Below, piece by piece: positions 21,391 through 33,545 of a stretch of 64,000 nt of DNA. The notes under the pieces are model-generated. The model saw only the letters and a list, made by a program, of their open reading frames with translations. It did not search any database and was not told where the DNA came from. The stretch is taken from assembly GCA_028641055.1 (NCBI GenBank), contig JAPCYS010003792.1, positions 1 through 64,000 of the forward strand. Reading direction: 5' to 3'. The position numbers and the translations under genes were made by a program. The stretch's first letter is position 1; every line of letters begins with the position of its first letter. The stretch comes from Alopecurus myosuroides (Eukaryota > Streptophyta > Magnoliopsida > Poales > Poaceae).

Positions 21391-24190
21391 TATCTATTCC
21401 TCCTTTATTTTATTTAGTGCATGTTGGTAAAAAATATTTTTAAGAAAATCTGAACAATTATCACACTAAATAATGACAATTGGATATCACACTTCATATT
21501 ATCAATGAATTGTAGCCCCATAGACGATATTACGAAGATTGAAACGTGAAAATTTTCAACAAATACATATGGATTGAAATTGATGGCATCGCTTACCCAA
21601 TAGTAATGGAAACAAAAATCCTCTCATTAGGCGTAGGTGATTTTTAAATTTTGGCAAGGAACTAAATTAACATTTTTAAAATGGAATTAGGACCTTTAGT
21701 GCACTTTACCAATGCAAAAAAATTGCATTGTGCTTATGTGTCAACATTCAACACACAATGGTACCATGTTGTGAATATGAGAGCCAATGCATGATATACC
21801 GTCTAAACTATTGCAAGTGTATTTGTCTTCACCACACGAAACAAGGCTTAACTCACAAGTTTTTAGAAAGTGAAGCATGTGATTTCCACGTGGGTAGCAT
21901 GGAAGCTCGCATGTTCTAATTTTGGCATATCGAGAACTTGGTGTGACGCTTCTAATTTATTTATTTGTAGTTTTCTAAGGTTTTTATTGCATACATTTCC
22001 TTATTGTTTGTTTCCACACTTATTTCTCCCGGTCATATGCATCATATTAATTTTGATGCAGCGCACTCAGTTGAATTTTTTCAGTGAAGAAAAATAGTAC
22101 ATTTTCCTTCTCTCTATTCCTCCCTTCTTTTATTTATTGCATGTCGGAAAATTTATTTTTAGTAAAATTTGAACATTTATCACACAAAAGAATGACAATC
22201 GGATATCACACATCATATTGTAAATGAGTTGTAGTCCTTGACCAGTACTAAAATGTTGGAAGCGTGAGGATTTTTACGAACAAGTACGGATTGCAAATGA
22301 TGATTTTTTTATTAGTGTTTACCAAATAGCAATGGAACCAAAACCATTCATTAGTATTGGTAAATTTTATTTTATGCTTCAGTTAAGGACAAAATTGGCA
22401 TTCTTGAAACAGAACTAGGACATAGTCGTGTAAAAATGTATATGGTGCTTACGCGCTGACACTCGGCACACATTGGTACCATGTTGTGAATATGAGATCC
22501 AATGCATGATATGTGATCTAAACTATTGTAGGTGCATTTGTTTGCACTGCACGAAACAAATCTTAACTCGGAAGGGTTTTAAACTATGATGGAAGCATGT
22601 AATTTCCAAGTGGGTACAATGGAGGCACGGAGATTTAAGTTTTGGCATATTGAGAATTTAGAGTACGCTTCTAATTTATTATTTAATTTTGTAATGTTTT
22701 ATTACATTCATTTCTTTATTTCATTTCCACTCTTATCTCTCCGGGTCATATGCATCATGTTACAGCCGTCGAATTAAATATTTTTCTAAGGAATAATAGA
22801 AGTAACTTTCTCCCATCTCTCTAATTATCCTTTCTTTTATTCTCGCACATCGAGCAAAATATTTTTAGGAAAATGAACATTTATCACTTATATCGCACTT
22901 CATACTGTCAATGAATTGTAGCATAATAGTAATGGTACCGCGATGTTGCAAGCGGGAGGATTTTCGAAGAACAAATCTGGATTGAATTTGATGGCATTTT
23001 TGTGTTGTATTAGTGCTTACCCAATAGTAATGGAAGCAAAACCCGCTCACTAGCATATGTGATTTTCAAGTATATGCTTCGACGTGGGACTAAATTTTTC
23101 ATTCTTGAAACAGAATTTGGACCTACTTGTGCCAAAATGTGTATGGTGCTTATGTGTCGACACTCGACGCACATTGGTACAATTTTATGAGTATGAGAAC
23201 AAATGGACGACATGTGATCTAAACTATTGGGGCTGCATTTGTCTGCGCTGCACAAAACATAACTGAACTTGCAAGAGTTTTAAACTATGATGAAGGCATG
23301 TAATTTACATGTGAGTACCATAGAGGCACAAATGTTCTATTTTGGGCATATCTAGATTTTTGTGTTACATTTTTTATTTATTATCTCATTTATAATTTTT
23401 GCTAATGTTTTATTACATTTTTTTTTGTTTTTCTTTCTCCCTATCATATACCATCTCTCCATTTATATTTATTTTATCTCTTGCAAGTTGAAGCAAAATG
23501 TTTTTAGGAAAATTGGAACATTTATCACACTGCAGAGTCAATGGGCTGTAAGCTCATAAATGGTACTACAATGTTGCAAACATAAAGATTTTCTACAAAC
23601 ATGTGGATTACAATTTTTCTAAACCTTATATGGATTACAATTGATGGTATCATTTATTGATGTGTTAGTTCTTACCCAATACTAGTAAGATGCTCCTCCC
23701 CACAATTGAAACCGACAACCCTCATTGTTATAGGTGTTATTTTATATTTATTTTATGATTTTTATGAGGAAATAATTTGGCAATCTCAAAATAGAATTAT
23801 AAACTCATTGCACTTAACTCGCATATATACGGACTTCCGTGTCAACTCACCTCGCTACCATGTCAAGAATGTGAGAGAAATTCATGATATGCCAATCTGG
23901 ACTATTGACAGTGCTATTTATGGGCACCGCACGAAACAAAATCTTAGCCCACAAGTTTTTTTTAATGTATGACAGAAGTATGCGCTTTCTGTGTGCGTAC
24001 CACAAAGGCACGCAGGTTCTAGTTTTCGCATAATGTGACGCCTCTTGTCTATTGTGTCATTAATAATATTTTAATGTATTTATCATTCATGTATTTATTT
24101 TCATTTCCCCCTTATTTCTTGCAATCATATGCATCATATTTTAATGTGGGCCATGGAACTAAAGATTTTCTCAATGAAGAAAGCTACACA
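21391..24190 (+). repeat. Tandem array copies 2-5 (about 640-715 bp units)
   Basis: Four head-to-tail copies start near 21425, 22140, 22850 and 23490. Anchored on 'gtgcttatgtgtc...', copies 2, 3 and 4 lie at 21730, 22445 and 23146; the matching 'gtcaactcac' of copy 5 is near 23841. The spacing is about 715, 701 and 685 bp. Copies are well diverged by point changes and small indels, with copy 5 the most degraded. TATCT at 21391-21395 is the right target duplication of the solo LTR, and copy 2 continues from there. No ORF or transposon end is seen in the units. This is a local satellite-like array of unknown origin. Confidence 0.85.
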
Positions 24191-24194
24191 TATG

Positions 24195-24620
24195 GATGTT
24201 AATAGACATTTTATTTTGAGCAATGACCAGGAGATAATAATTTATCAAACTTATAGAGAAACATGCCAAAAATCTGAAAATCAATATGATGGATGAATAT
24301 GAGAAATTAGACAGAAAATCTGAATCCATTGAGTTCTCTAAAGGAGATCATCTCTGATTGAAACAGATCCGTGCCGACATGCATAACATTTGGCTAAAGG
24401 AGGAGCTAAAGTCAAACAAAGATCTACACATGGAGCTAAAAACCGGCAGAGGTAGAAATACCGCTTATTTCACGTTCTAGCGCTAATCAAAGGAGAAGTA
24501 AAACTCTGGTACACTTTAGATAGCCCAGTTACATAGATTGAAGAAATGCTAGAATTGACCACCAATTTATATAAAATCACTATAAAATATAATCTAGAAT
24601 ATATTTCAATTTGAACCATA
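24195..24620 (+). pseudogene. LINE ORF2 remnant
   Basis: The + strand reads broken pieces of the stretch between endonuclease and RT of a plant L1 ORF2: MNMMDEYEKLD-like helical sequence, IWLKEEL, a degenerate GRNTAYFT (normally GDRNTAYFH), then ANQRR-like and IEEMLELTTNLYK-like pieces. Several frameshifts and stops are present. It is an old fragment with no 3' tail in sight. Confidence 0.5.
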
Positions 24621-24860
24621 TTTTCTTTAATTATGAAGAAAAAGTCAAAACAACAAAAAATATATGCTTCGGGCCCCCTTTATTGAAGCATAAATACAAA
24701 CTTTGTTTGAATCTTACTTTTATGGGGCTCTTGGCCCCAATGACATTTTCTTGATGTTTCGCCGACATTTTGCGGATGTTAACAAAGTAGATATTATGAA
24801 AACGCTTACATATTTTCACATGGTAAAATAGACATCTATTGATGCAGCAGAAGGTTGTGG
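24621..24860. other. Unassigned AT-rich stretch
   Basis: I see no gene, repeat boundary or transposon end here. It separates the LINE remnant from the decayed Gypsy 3' end. Confidence 0.3.
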
Positions 24861-25319
24861 AATAGCAACTCCACCTTGCTGCTACAATGTGGACATCACA
24901 AGTGTTGAAGGAACCATTTCAACTATTGCGCTAGATATCGCTCTAGGGGCGAGGGCTGCCAAAAGTTTAGTCCAAACTCTTAACACACAAGATCTAATCC
25001 AAGATCTAGAACAAGAACACAAAGTTCCTTTTATTGATAGGTAGTGAGTACATAGTCTGGTTCCATAAGTAGGGGTGAAGATCTCTATTTATAGGCCTCA
25101 TGAGTCTTCACTACTTAGCTCTACGTGTACCTAGAAGGTTCTAGGGAACACTACTTAAAGCTAGGAAAGGAAATACAAACAACCTAGTTATAACTCATAG
25201 CTAGAACATTCTACAAACCACTACACTATATATGAGTAAATGCCATATTATATGGTATATAGTAGAAGTGTGTAGAAGCTATATTGGATTTGACTCCTAA
25301 CTTATTTTATTTTGTGTTA
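24861..25319 (-). mobile_element. 3' LTR or 3' UTR region of a decayed Gypsy element
   Basis: On the minus strand it follows the integrase stop. A TATA-like CCTATAAATAGAGATC (TATAAATA at 25086-25093) is followed by an LTR-like leader. The LTR probably starts at TGTAGTGG (about 25227) and ends near CCTTCAACA (about 24905), but without a second LTR the borders are uncertain. Confidence 0.5.
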
Positions 25320-25320
25320 T

Positions 25321-25792
25321 CTACTGTCCCTCATCATCCTCCCCTGGTTGTTTCGAACTCGACCTCGAGTTATCCTCATAAAGTGGGTGCTGTGGATGAA
25401 AATCAGTCAAGTCCGCCACATTGAATGTATTAGAAATTCCCATATCAGCCAGAAGATCTATCACATAAGCATCATTGTTTATCTTCCTCGGAATTGAGAA
25501 GGGTCCATACTTCCGCTGCCTAAGTTTCCATTTGATGCCAAGAGGTAGCCTTTCTTTCCGGATGTATACTATAACCTTACCGCCAACTGGAAGTGACTTT
25601 GGCCTCCGTTTGCAGTCAGCTAGCTGTTTGTACTTCTGATTTTGTGCTTCCAACACACGACGAATTTCTTCAAATAGCTATCTGTAGTTATCAGCGAAGG
25701 ACACCGCTAATTTTGAGTTTCCCTTTGACGGTAGCTTCACTAGGTCCACCACATGTGTTGGAACCTTAGTGTAGACAATCGAAAAAGGACTC
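25321..25792 (-). pseudogene. pol: Gypsy integrase C-terminal fragment
   Basis: The minus strand encodes SPFSIVYTKVPTHVVDLVKL followed by the helical linker, then a Gypsy-type C-terminal integrase region with GGKVIVYIRKERLP, KLRQRKYGPFSI and NDAYVIDL, and ends EDDEGQ with TAG. One in-frame stop interrupts it at 25678-25680. The N-terminal part of the element is missing because Copia-2 is inserted at 25793. Integrase after RT in pol is the Gypsy order. This is a 5'-truncated, non-functional fragment. Confidence 0.8.
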
Positions 25793-27039
25793 TGGATGGA
25801 TAGTATGGGCACCTAGAGGGGGTGAATAGGTGCTACTTCAAATTTTAACTCATTTTCGATTAAGGCTTGACACAAAGCTAAATTCTCTAGATATGCAACT
25901 ACGGTGAATTTACCTATATGACAAAAGCAACACCAAGCAAGATACAAACACAAAGTAAAGGTAAGGGAACAAGGTAACCGATAATGGAAGCATGCGGAGA
26001 CAAGGATGTATTCCCGAGTTCCTCCTTTTGAGGGGAGTACGTCTCGTTAGAGGGGTGTGAGTTTCGCCACGAAGGCCTACTCAAAGCCACAAAGGCCTCA
26101 CCCTATTCCCCGATGAACTTCGCCATAAAGACCTAGTTCACCTTCCACTATTTATTCCCTTCAAGGCGGAAATTGGTGCCTTTACAATGAGTTTGAGGCA
26201 CACACCCACAACCGAATTGGGTGCTCCCAAGAACACCAACAATCTTGCTACAATAAACAAGTGAGCAACAATGGAGCCTAGGTTTTCCTCAAGGAAACCC
26301 TAGACTTGAATCCCTCTAGAGAAAGAGGGGAAATGAAGAACGAGTAGGTGAAGTTGTAGATCATGGCCTTATCCTTCAATCCTCTAAAGATCAACGAGTT
26401 TGGGTGGAGGTATTGGGAGAGATCTAGCTTTTGATGAGCTCTAAGAATGGATCTTGAAGGCTTGGACGAACTAGAGCTCTTTGAGAAGAAGGAAGTATTT
26501 ATACCCCCTCGCGTAATGTGGCTGTTGGAGTGCGGAAAACAGCCGGAATTTCTGGTTTAAACTTGAACCAGATATTCCGGTTGCTTAAAAAATCCCCAGA
26601 TCTGGAATATTCGAGCCATTGACCAAACCGGAAATTTTCTCTTCCAAAATTTCCGCTAGGAATAATCCGGCTACCTTCTGCGCCAAATTCGATCTGGGAC
26701 TTAGCCAAATTTCGAATCCTCCTTCATAAACCGGATATTCCGGTTGCCCATAAATTGCTGATTGGAAATTTCCGGCTAGCTTCTGTCCTGGAGACTTTAC
26801 TTTCCTTAGCCGTTTTCGCTGAGTTTCTTCAGAACCAGATAACCCGGTTGACCAGAAATTTCTGGTTGGAAATTTTTGGTTGCCTTCTGATTCTGCAACA
26901 ACTGATCTACCTTCACACTTTTTGGTGTTTGATGCATAGGATAAATTTAACGACCTGCATCACTTAACACCTATTTAAATATATAATTAGTATTGTTAAC
27001 TAACACATAGAACACTAGGGATCAAGAAATGCTCTTTCA
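25793..27039 (-). repeat. 3' LTR of Copia-2
   Basis: About 1247 bp. On the minus strand it starts TGAAAGAGCATTTCTTGATC and ends near CCCATACTATCCATCCA. It matches the Copia-1 LTR in layout, including the 'cacctattcaccc' end, the 'aggccttt-gtggcgaa' phrases and degraded CCGGATATTCCGG palindromes near 26570-26880. The left border is uncertain by a few bases because the terminal TTTCA is mutated. Confidence 0.8.
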
Positions 27040-27056
27040 ATCCCCCCTTTTTGGTG
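27040..27056 (-). promoter_or_regulatory. Polypurine tract of Copia-2
   Basis: On the minus strand AAAAAGGGGGGAT lies directly before the TGAAAG of the 3' LTR. Further purine tracts occur near 27129 and 27518, as in Copia-1. Confidence 0.75.
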
Positions 27057-27563
27057 TTAGATGACAATACTATGATTTGCAAATAAAACAATACCAAGAT
27101 CATGTTTGTAAGCTAAATAGAAATTGGTCCCCCTAGATGTGTGCATAATTTTTGTTTGCCTTTGGAATGCAAATACAAAATTATGAGGAAAGAAAATTCC
27201 ACATGATAACAACATGATACAAATTGAGACAAAGGTAACAACTATATTGAGGGATTTTGTTGAAAACCAAACCTTATGCATAGAGTAGATGTGAAGATAA
27301 TAATAACGCACAATATAAGATGATCCTCAATAGAGATAACCATAATAGATCCTAGGATACCAAAATCTCACAATAACAACATAGTTCCACAATGAAATAG
27401 CAAAATAAAAAATAGTTCAAAGCAAGAACAAAAAGGACACAAGCTCTCAAAGAATGATAAAAGAACACGCGTGTGCCCCAACGCATGAAAATCCCACGTA
27501 GACCTAATAGACTACTTCTCCCCCTTTGGCATCGAAACACCAAAAAGGAGAGAAGTAGTGATG

Positions 27564-29454
27564 CTAGCGTCCCAAGACGAACCAGTTGTCAGACTCTTCT
27601 GAAGCACCCACAGCTGAACCATCGCACTGTCGATCCTCATCATCTTCCTCATCATCATCAGCACGAGCACTGAAAGGAGCTGTAAGGCGAATAGAAGTTT
27701 CAATCTTGGCCCAAGGGGTGACATCATTAGAGGACCACTGATCATAAGAATTCGGAGCAATATATGTGGGAGGAGTGCCAGTAGCACTACTCACATGGTG
27801 AAGAATATGCTGCTGGGAGCTAGACATGGCAACATCTCTGTGGTAAGCCTGATACTACTCCTTGTGGATGTCCACCTTCATGCACAAGATGTTGCGCTGA
27901 AACCAAGAGAGATTCCTGACTCGAGGCACAAAAGATGTATCCATAGGAGGATCACGAGGTGCAGTGGTAGAACTAGTGCTAGCATCCCTCATGAAACCAC
28001 TGTATGCGGTAGAAGAAGGAGAAACTGGACGTTTCTCCCTGTTAATATATAGCTTCTTGTAATGATGATCCTCCACATGCAACCTACTGAAATCTTGGTT
28101 CTTCAATGTGTCCTTGATGAGCAACAAAATGTATGGAGCACAAGGAATGGTGTTCACACCCAACATGGCATTGTTTAGCTCATTGACAATGAAGTCCATA
28201 ACATCCACAGGGTACTCCTTCTCGAGATCAGGATCCTCAATGCATTGCTTAGCTAAGATCAACAGATTACAAAGAGGACTAGTGAGGGCATCATGGTTGC
28301 CTCCACTCGGTGAAATTAAGGACCTAAAGATACGCACTAGCTAACCATAGAAGGGCAAACTCCTTCCACCTTGCCAATGACACCATCCGGGTGATACATA
28401 TCAACCATAAGCTGCTCCCGGTGAGGCTTCTCATCATGCATACGGTGACCAATAGGAGGGTGATCTTGAGTGCGATACCCAAGTACCCTACAAAGCTTGT
28501 AGAAAGGAACCTCCCAGTATGTTGATCAGACATCCAGTTCAACATCCTGTGCAAGTTGGTGCCAATCACCTATGTAGACATGAACTACGTCACTAATGGA
28601 ATGTTGTAAGGGCATCATGTCTCCATGAGATCATCAAGACCAAACCTCTCCACAATAGTAGCAGCTTGAGAAAAAGCTTCCTTGTCTTTCAGCAGCTGGA
28701 GCTTTGTTGGGTTCATTGGACGGATAGGAAACTTATAGTCAAGATAGATGTCTGAGTAGATGTATGATTTCTCAATGCACCAGAATCTGTCATCCTCAAG
28801 TTCATCATCCCTCAGAGAAGAATACCAATCTTTCTGACGAAGCACGGTGTACTCACAGCAACAGTAAGGTCATTCTTGTAGTTTTACCTTTGAGTCTTGC
28901 CCTTCTTCTTTGATGCAGTCTTCTTCACAACTCTGGACTTTTTCTTGATAGTGGTCTTCCTTGGGGGCCTAGCACCCTGCTCTTCATCACTGGATTCGCT
29001 TAAATTAGGGCGCCTGGGAGTGCTCGACTGAGAGTCAACATTGGAGATTCCTGTGAAAGAAAAGTAATAGATGGACATCATAGATGAGTGCACACAAGTC
29101 ATAGCATAGGAATCATAATAGGAACAATGTAAAAGCAGCCACAATGCGATCAAGTAAAAGTCCTCGCAAAATCACTAAAGTTCTGAATTCTGGAAAAGAG
29201 ACAGAACCCAACCGGAATTTTCGGTTCATTACAGAACCGGATAATCCCTTTCCACGAAAACAGAAACTATGGTGATTTCAAATCTAGGTCTAAAACTAGA
29301 CCGGGCTAAGGGGAAGCTAACCTATTGTTTCTAGCATGCAATGGGTCATCCTAGGAACCTCTACCACCAAGAAATCACAAGAAAAACAAGTCTCCAGAGA
29401 GGGAAAGAGGATGAACACCCTAGATTGGAAATAGAGGGAGTTACCTGCGTCCAT
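27564..29454 (-). pseudogene. Copia-2 env-like gene, predicted two exons, broken
   Basis: Homologous to the env-like protein of Copia-1. Exon 1 is ATGGACGCAG (29454-29445) followed by GTAACT. Exon 2 starts at 29050 after CTTTCACAG. The 394-bp intron joins in frame to give M-D-A-G-I-S-N-V-D. Exon 2 is then broken into frames 29050-28884, 28845-28615, 28569-28324, 28337-27855 and 27827-27564. The conserved middle (SYIYSDIYLDYKFPIRPMNP, IVERFGLDDLMET) and an acidic segment near the C-terminus are clear. The N-terminal part is rich in Lys (KKKSRVVKK). The kept splice signals support expression by splicing in the ancestor. Confidence 0.75.
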
Positions 29455-30169
29455 GGAGAAAAAATCTTGGAGAAGAAGGTTCAAGGGTAGGAGGAGCACC
29501 AGATCCATCCAAAACCAATAGAATCCGGTGGAGGAAGTCGCCGGGAGGTCTAGGGTTCTTGGAGGTGACGTCTATGGAGAAGAGGGAGGTTGGGAGTGGA
29601 AGAAGAGCTGGAAAACTACTCCTCACCCCGTCCTCCCATATTTAGGTATTTCCCTAGCCGAATATTCCTTTTCAAGTTTGAACCAGATTTTTCGGGTCCA
29701 ACCGGAAATTCCGATCAACTTTTGGACCAGAAATTCTGGCTGACTCCTGAACCAAACTTCCTAGTTTCAAAACAAGTACTTGTGTGCAATATAGGGTTTT
29801 GGGCTTTGGATAAGAAAGCTTAGGATTAGATAACCAAACTGAAAGATGGTACTTCTCCCTCATTCTTGCAAGAATGAAACAAGGAAATGCCAAGATAGAG
29901 GAAGTTTCCCAACGAAGAGGTTGGTGTCCTAGGCCACCATCTAAGAGCATTATGACATGTCATTGCAAAGATATATCTTGAATGCACTACCACTACTCAA
30001 CATTTTAGCTCACAATTCAACATTTAGAAAAGAGATATATAAATGAAATTTTACTTTGGGCATAATTGGGGGAGGGAGAGCCCAATGTGTTAGGACAATA
30101 CTCCCCTTATGTCCATGCATACACCTAATCCCAAACACATAGTCAACTATAGGTGTGTGCGCAAGGTTC
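29455..30169 (-). other. Pol-envelope spacer of Copia-2
   Basis: Non-coding spacer with degraded CCGG-palindrome remnants near 29675-29750, equivalent to 8100-8180 of Copia-1, and a purine tract near 30064-30110. There is no gene. Confidence 0.6.
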
Positions 30170-30702
30170 TCAAGTCAAACATCTTGAATCGATGATATTT
30201 AGGTCATTCCGCAAGAACATAAATCTTGCATCATCAAGTGGCTTTGTGAAAATATCTGAAAGTTGATCCTTGGTTGGCACATAGGATAGAGAAATATCTC
30301 CATGGGCAACATGGTCCCTAATGAAATGACGTCGAATCTCAATATGCTTGGTTCTTGTATGTTGCATCGGGTTGTATGTGATCTTGATGGAACTTTTGTT
30401 GTCACATAGGAGGGGCACTTTGTAACAATGAACACCATATTATTTTAGGGTTTGCCTCATCCATAACAAGTGAGTGCAAGCACTAGCTGCCGCCACATAC
30501 TTGGCCTTGGCGGTGGAGAGAGATATATGCAATTTTTCTTCTTAGAAGACCAACCCACCAAAGACCTACCAAGGAATTGGCAAGCCCCCAAAGTTGATTT
30601 CCTATCATCTTGATCACCAGACCAAACCAAGTCCGTGTACCCACTAAGAGAGAAATGTGCCCCCTTTGGGTACCACAGTACAAATCTTGGGGTATGAACC
30701 AA
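30170..30702 (-). pseudogene. pol: Copia-2 RNase H
   Basis: Frames 30702-30457 and 30418-30170 carry the RNase H of Copia type: the [17 protein letters not shown] block, a GWSSKKK block and the C-terminal CDNKSSIKITYNP to [18 protein letters not shown], with a stop at 30170-30172. The DSDWAGD motif of Copia-1 reads DLVWSGD here, so one conserved acidic position is lost. Frameshifts separate the parts. Confidence 0.8.
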
Positions 30703-32500
30703 ATACCAAAGATCCTATGGACCGCCATCAAATGGCTTTCCTTAGGAGCCGCTTGATACCTTGCACACACCCCTACACTCAACACAATATCGGGTCTAGA
30801 AGCACAAAGATAAAGCAAAGAACCAATCATAGAACGATATAAATTTTTGGTCTACATCTTTACCATCGGATTGCGCTTGAGATGACACTTAGTTTGCATT
30901 GGAGAGACTTTGACTTTATCATCTTGGAAGTTGAACCTCTTGATCATGTATTGGGTATACTTCGATTGAGAAATGAAAGTTCCATGAGCCAATTGCTTGA
31001 TCTCAAAGCCAAGGAAGAATTTCAGATCTTCCATCATAGACATCTCAAACCTATCAGTCATTAGCCTTGCAAATTCATCATTGAAATCTTTGTTATTGAG
31101 ACAAAGATAATATTGTCCACATAGAGTTGGCATATGAAAATCTCCCCATTAACACTCTTTGTGAAACGGGTGGTATCGATTTCCCAACTTCAAACCCACA
31201 GTCTTGCAACAACTCTCTAAGGTGCTCATACCACACATGTGGTGCTTGTTTAAGTCTATAGAGCGCCTTATCGAGTTTGTAGACATGGTTAGGGAAGTTC
31301 AGGTCCTCAAACCCCGGTGGTTGCTTAACATATACCTCCTATTTCAATGGACAATTTAGGAAAGCACTCTTGACATCTATTTGTTGAAATTTAAAGTTAT
31401 GCGAAGATGCATATGCAATAAGGATATGGATGGACTGAAGGAGATCTAAGGGAGCATAGGTCTCATCAAAGTCAATGCCTTCCACTTGGGATAAATCTTG
31501 ATCCACCGATCTTGCCTTGTTCTTCAATATCCACTTGGTGCCAATAACATTGCGGCATTCTTTGGGATTCTCAACTAGCTTCCACGCTTTTTTGCGCTCA
31601 AATTTATTGATTTCTTCATGCATAGCTTCCACCAGATCCGAATCCTCAAGAGCCTTAAACACTTTTTTTGGTTCCCCCATGGATATGTGAGCTTGGTGCT
31701 CACTAAAGCTTCTCAATTGAGCTCGTGTGGATATCTTGCCTCTCACATCATCCAACACCTTGTTATCGGAAAAATCAATTTGCTTCAAAGCTCTAGCAAT
31801 CATTTTTCCACGACGGGCTTCGATTGCCTCATTGTTGCGATGAGGGCTCACTTGATTATCTTGATCATTTGGGTCCCCGTCTTGACCGGTTTGTTGGCCT
31901 CTATCATCATTTTGGCTTGCTTCAACATGATATGAAGAAGGTTGATCTTGGCCTTCACCTTGGCTAGCTTGACTGATGGGAGTGCTTGTATCTTGCACAG
32001 CAACTTGGTCAACAAGAGGAGGGTCTTGATCTTGTTCTTGGGTTGGTGCACCACTTGCTCCACTGGCATGTTCTTCTAATGTAGATGAGGGCTCCACTTG
32101 AGTAGAGCATAGTCCTTCTCGATCCGGCACAAGGTGTTCCTCAATGGGGCGAAAAAATCTCACGCCCATTCTTCCTATGGATTCTTGAGGAATTTCAACA
32201 TCTACATCGGAAACACAAAATTGTGCCACTTGGGATCCATCATTTTCTTCGAACACCACACTACTAGATTCAATGACAATCTGTGAGGCCTTGTGAAAGA
32301 CTCTATAAGTGTGGGATTCGGCACCATAACCAGCAAATGTCCCTCAATAGATTTAGCTTGGAATTTAGACAAACGAACACCTTTTACCAAATAAAAACAC
32401 TTATAACCGAAGACCCGGAAGTAGGATACATTTGGTTTGTTGCCGGTGAGTATCTCATATGGAGTCTTCATTAAGCCTTTGCGAATGTAGAGCTAGTTAG
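30703..32500 (-). pseudogene. pol: Copia-2 reverse transcriptase and connector, catalytic Asp lost
   Basis: Frame 32259-31339 (306 residues) holds the acidic connector and the N-terminal RT up to VKSAFLNCPLK, then TAG. RT continues in 31133-30852 and 30830-30483. At 31112-31123 the catalytic box reads Y-V-D-N instead of Y-V-D-D, followed by a frameshift. The second Asp is essential for metal binding, so RT would be inactive even with restored frame. Frame 32471-32202 links the integrase end to the connector. Confidence 0.8.
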
Positions 32501-33110
32501 ATGAGTGACAAGCCGTAGAGATGGCTTCGGCCCAAAAATATTGGGGAGACTTATACTCCGCCAACATGGACCTAGCCATATCAATGAAGTTCCGATTCTT
32601 CCTTTTGGCTACACCATTTTGGTAAGGGGTATATGCAGCGGAATATTGATGACGAATACCCTCTTCAGTAAGAAACTCATTAAGGGTGTAGTTCTTGAAC
32701 TTGGAGCCATTGTCACTCCTAATAGCCATGATGGGAACATTGTGTTGACGTTGAACTTGATTGGAGAAGTCGATGACGAGTTTTTGAGTCTTACTCTTCA
32801 ACTTGAAGAAATAGACCCATGTGTATCTTGAGTAGTCATCAACAATCACCAAGCAATAATTATTGCCTCCAAGACTTGCCTCGGACACGGCACCAAAGAG
32901 ATCAACATGAAAAAGTTCTACAATCCTCTTTGATGGAATAATAGCCTTGCTTGGATGTAGAGAATCATGCATCTTTCCTTCAACACAATCCCTACACACA
33001 CGATCTTTGGAAAAGGAAACATTTTCTTTTATTCCGAGGATGTGACCTCCCTTGTCAATACTTTGCAAAGTTCTCATGTTTACATGGGATAAGCGGCGAT
33101 GGCAAACCAC
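32493..33110 (-). pseudogene. pol: Copia-2 integrase, catalytic Glu replaced by Lys
   Basis: One open frame of 205 codons covers the H2C2 region (CHRRLSHVN ... CRDCVEGKMH), the first Asp (HVDLFG), the second Asp (RSDNGS) and the third catalytic position. There the sequence reads NGVAKRKNRN instead of NGVAERKNRT. Asp-X35-Glu spacing puts the catalytic Glu exactly at this Lys. The fold is kept but strand transfer should be lost. This open frame shows where Copia-1 lost bases. Confidence 0.85.
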
Positions 33111-33545
33111 CCCACGTCGGCCTTACCGAAGAGACACATCACTTGAGTGTTGGTTGACTCCAAAAAGTCTACCACATACAACTCATTTTCGACATGCCCA
33201 ACGTAAGCAACATCGAGAGTCTTGCTCCACAAGAGGACCACGATGTCAGGTTCAAATAAGACGGAAAAAACCATCTTCCCTAAAGCATGAACCGGAAGTA
33301 AATTGAAACTAAGGGATTCGACAAGCATGCCATTTTCAAGGGTGATATTAGGAGTAACAACCACCTTGCCGAACCCCGTTACCTTTGATTTTGACTTGTC
33401 TCCATAAGTGACGGTTGCTTTATTTATATTTGGTCTCATTTCCGTCATAAGTGCCTTTCTTTCGGTCATATGACTTGTACACCCACTATCAAGTATCCAT
33501 TTGGACCCACCGGAAGCATAGTCCTACAAGAAATCATCGACTTGA
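33080..33545 (-). pseudogene. pol: Copia-2 aspartic protease
   Basis: Starts with DYASGGSKWILDSGCTSHM (near 33525-33470), with an intact Asp-Ser-Gly. It continues to the VENELYVVDF region and then shifts frame before HRRLSH (FAIAAYPM). A TAG lies just upstream of DYASGG, at the gag-pol boundary. Confidence 0.8.
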
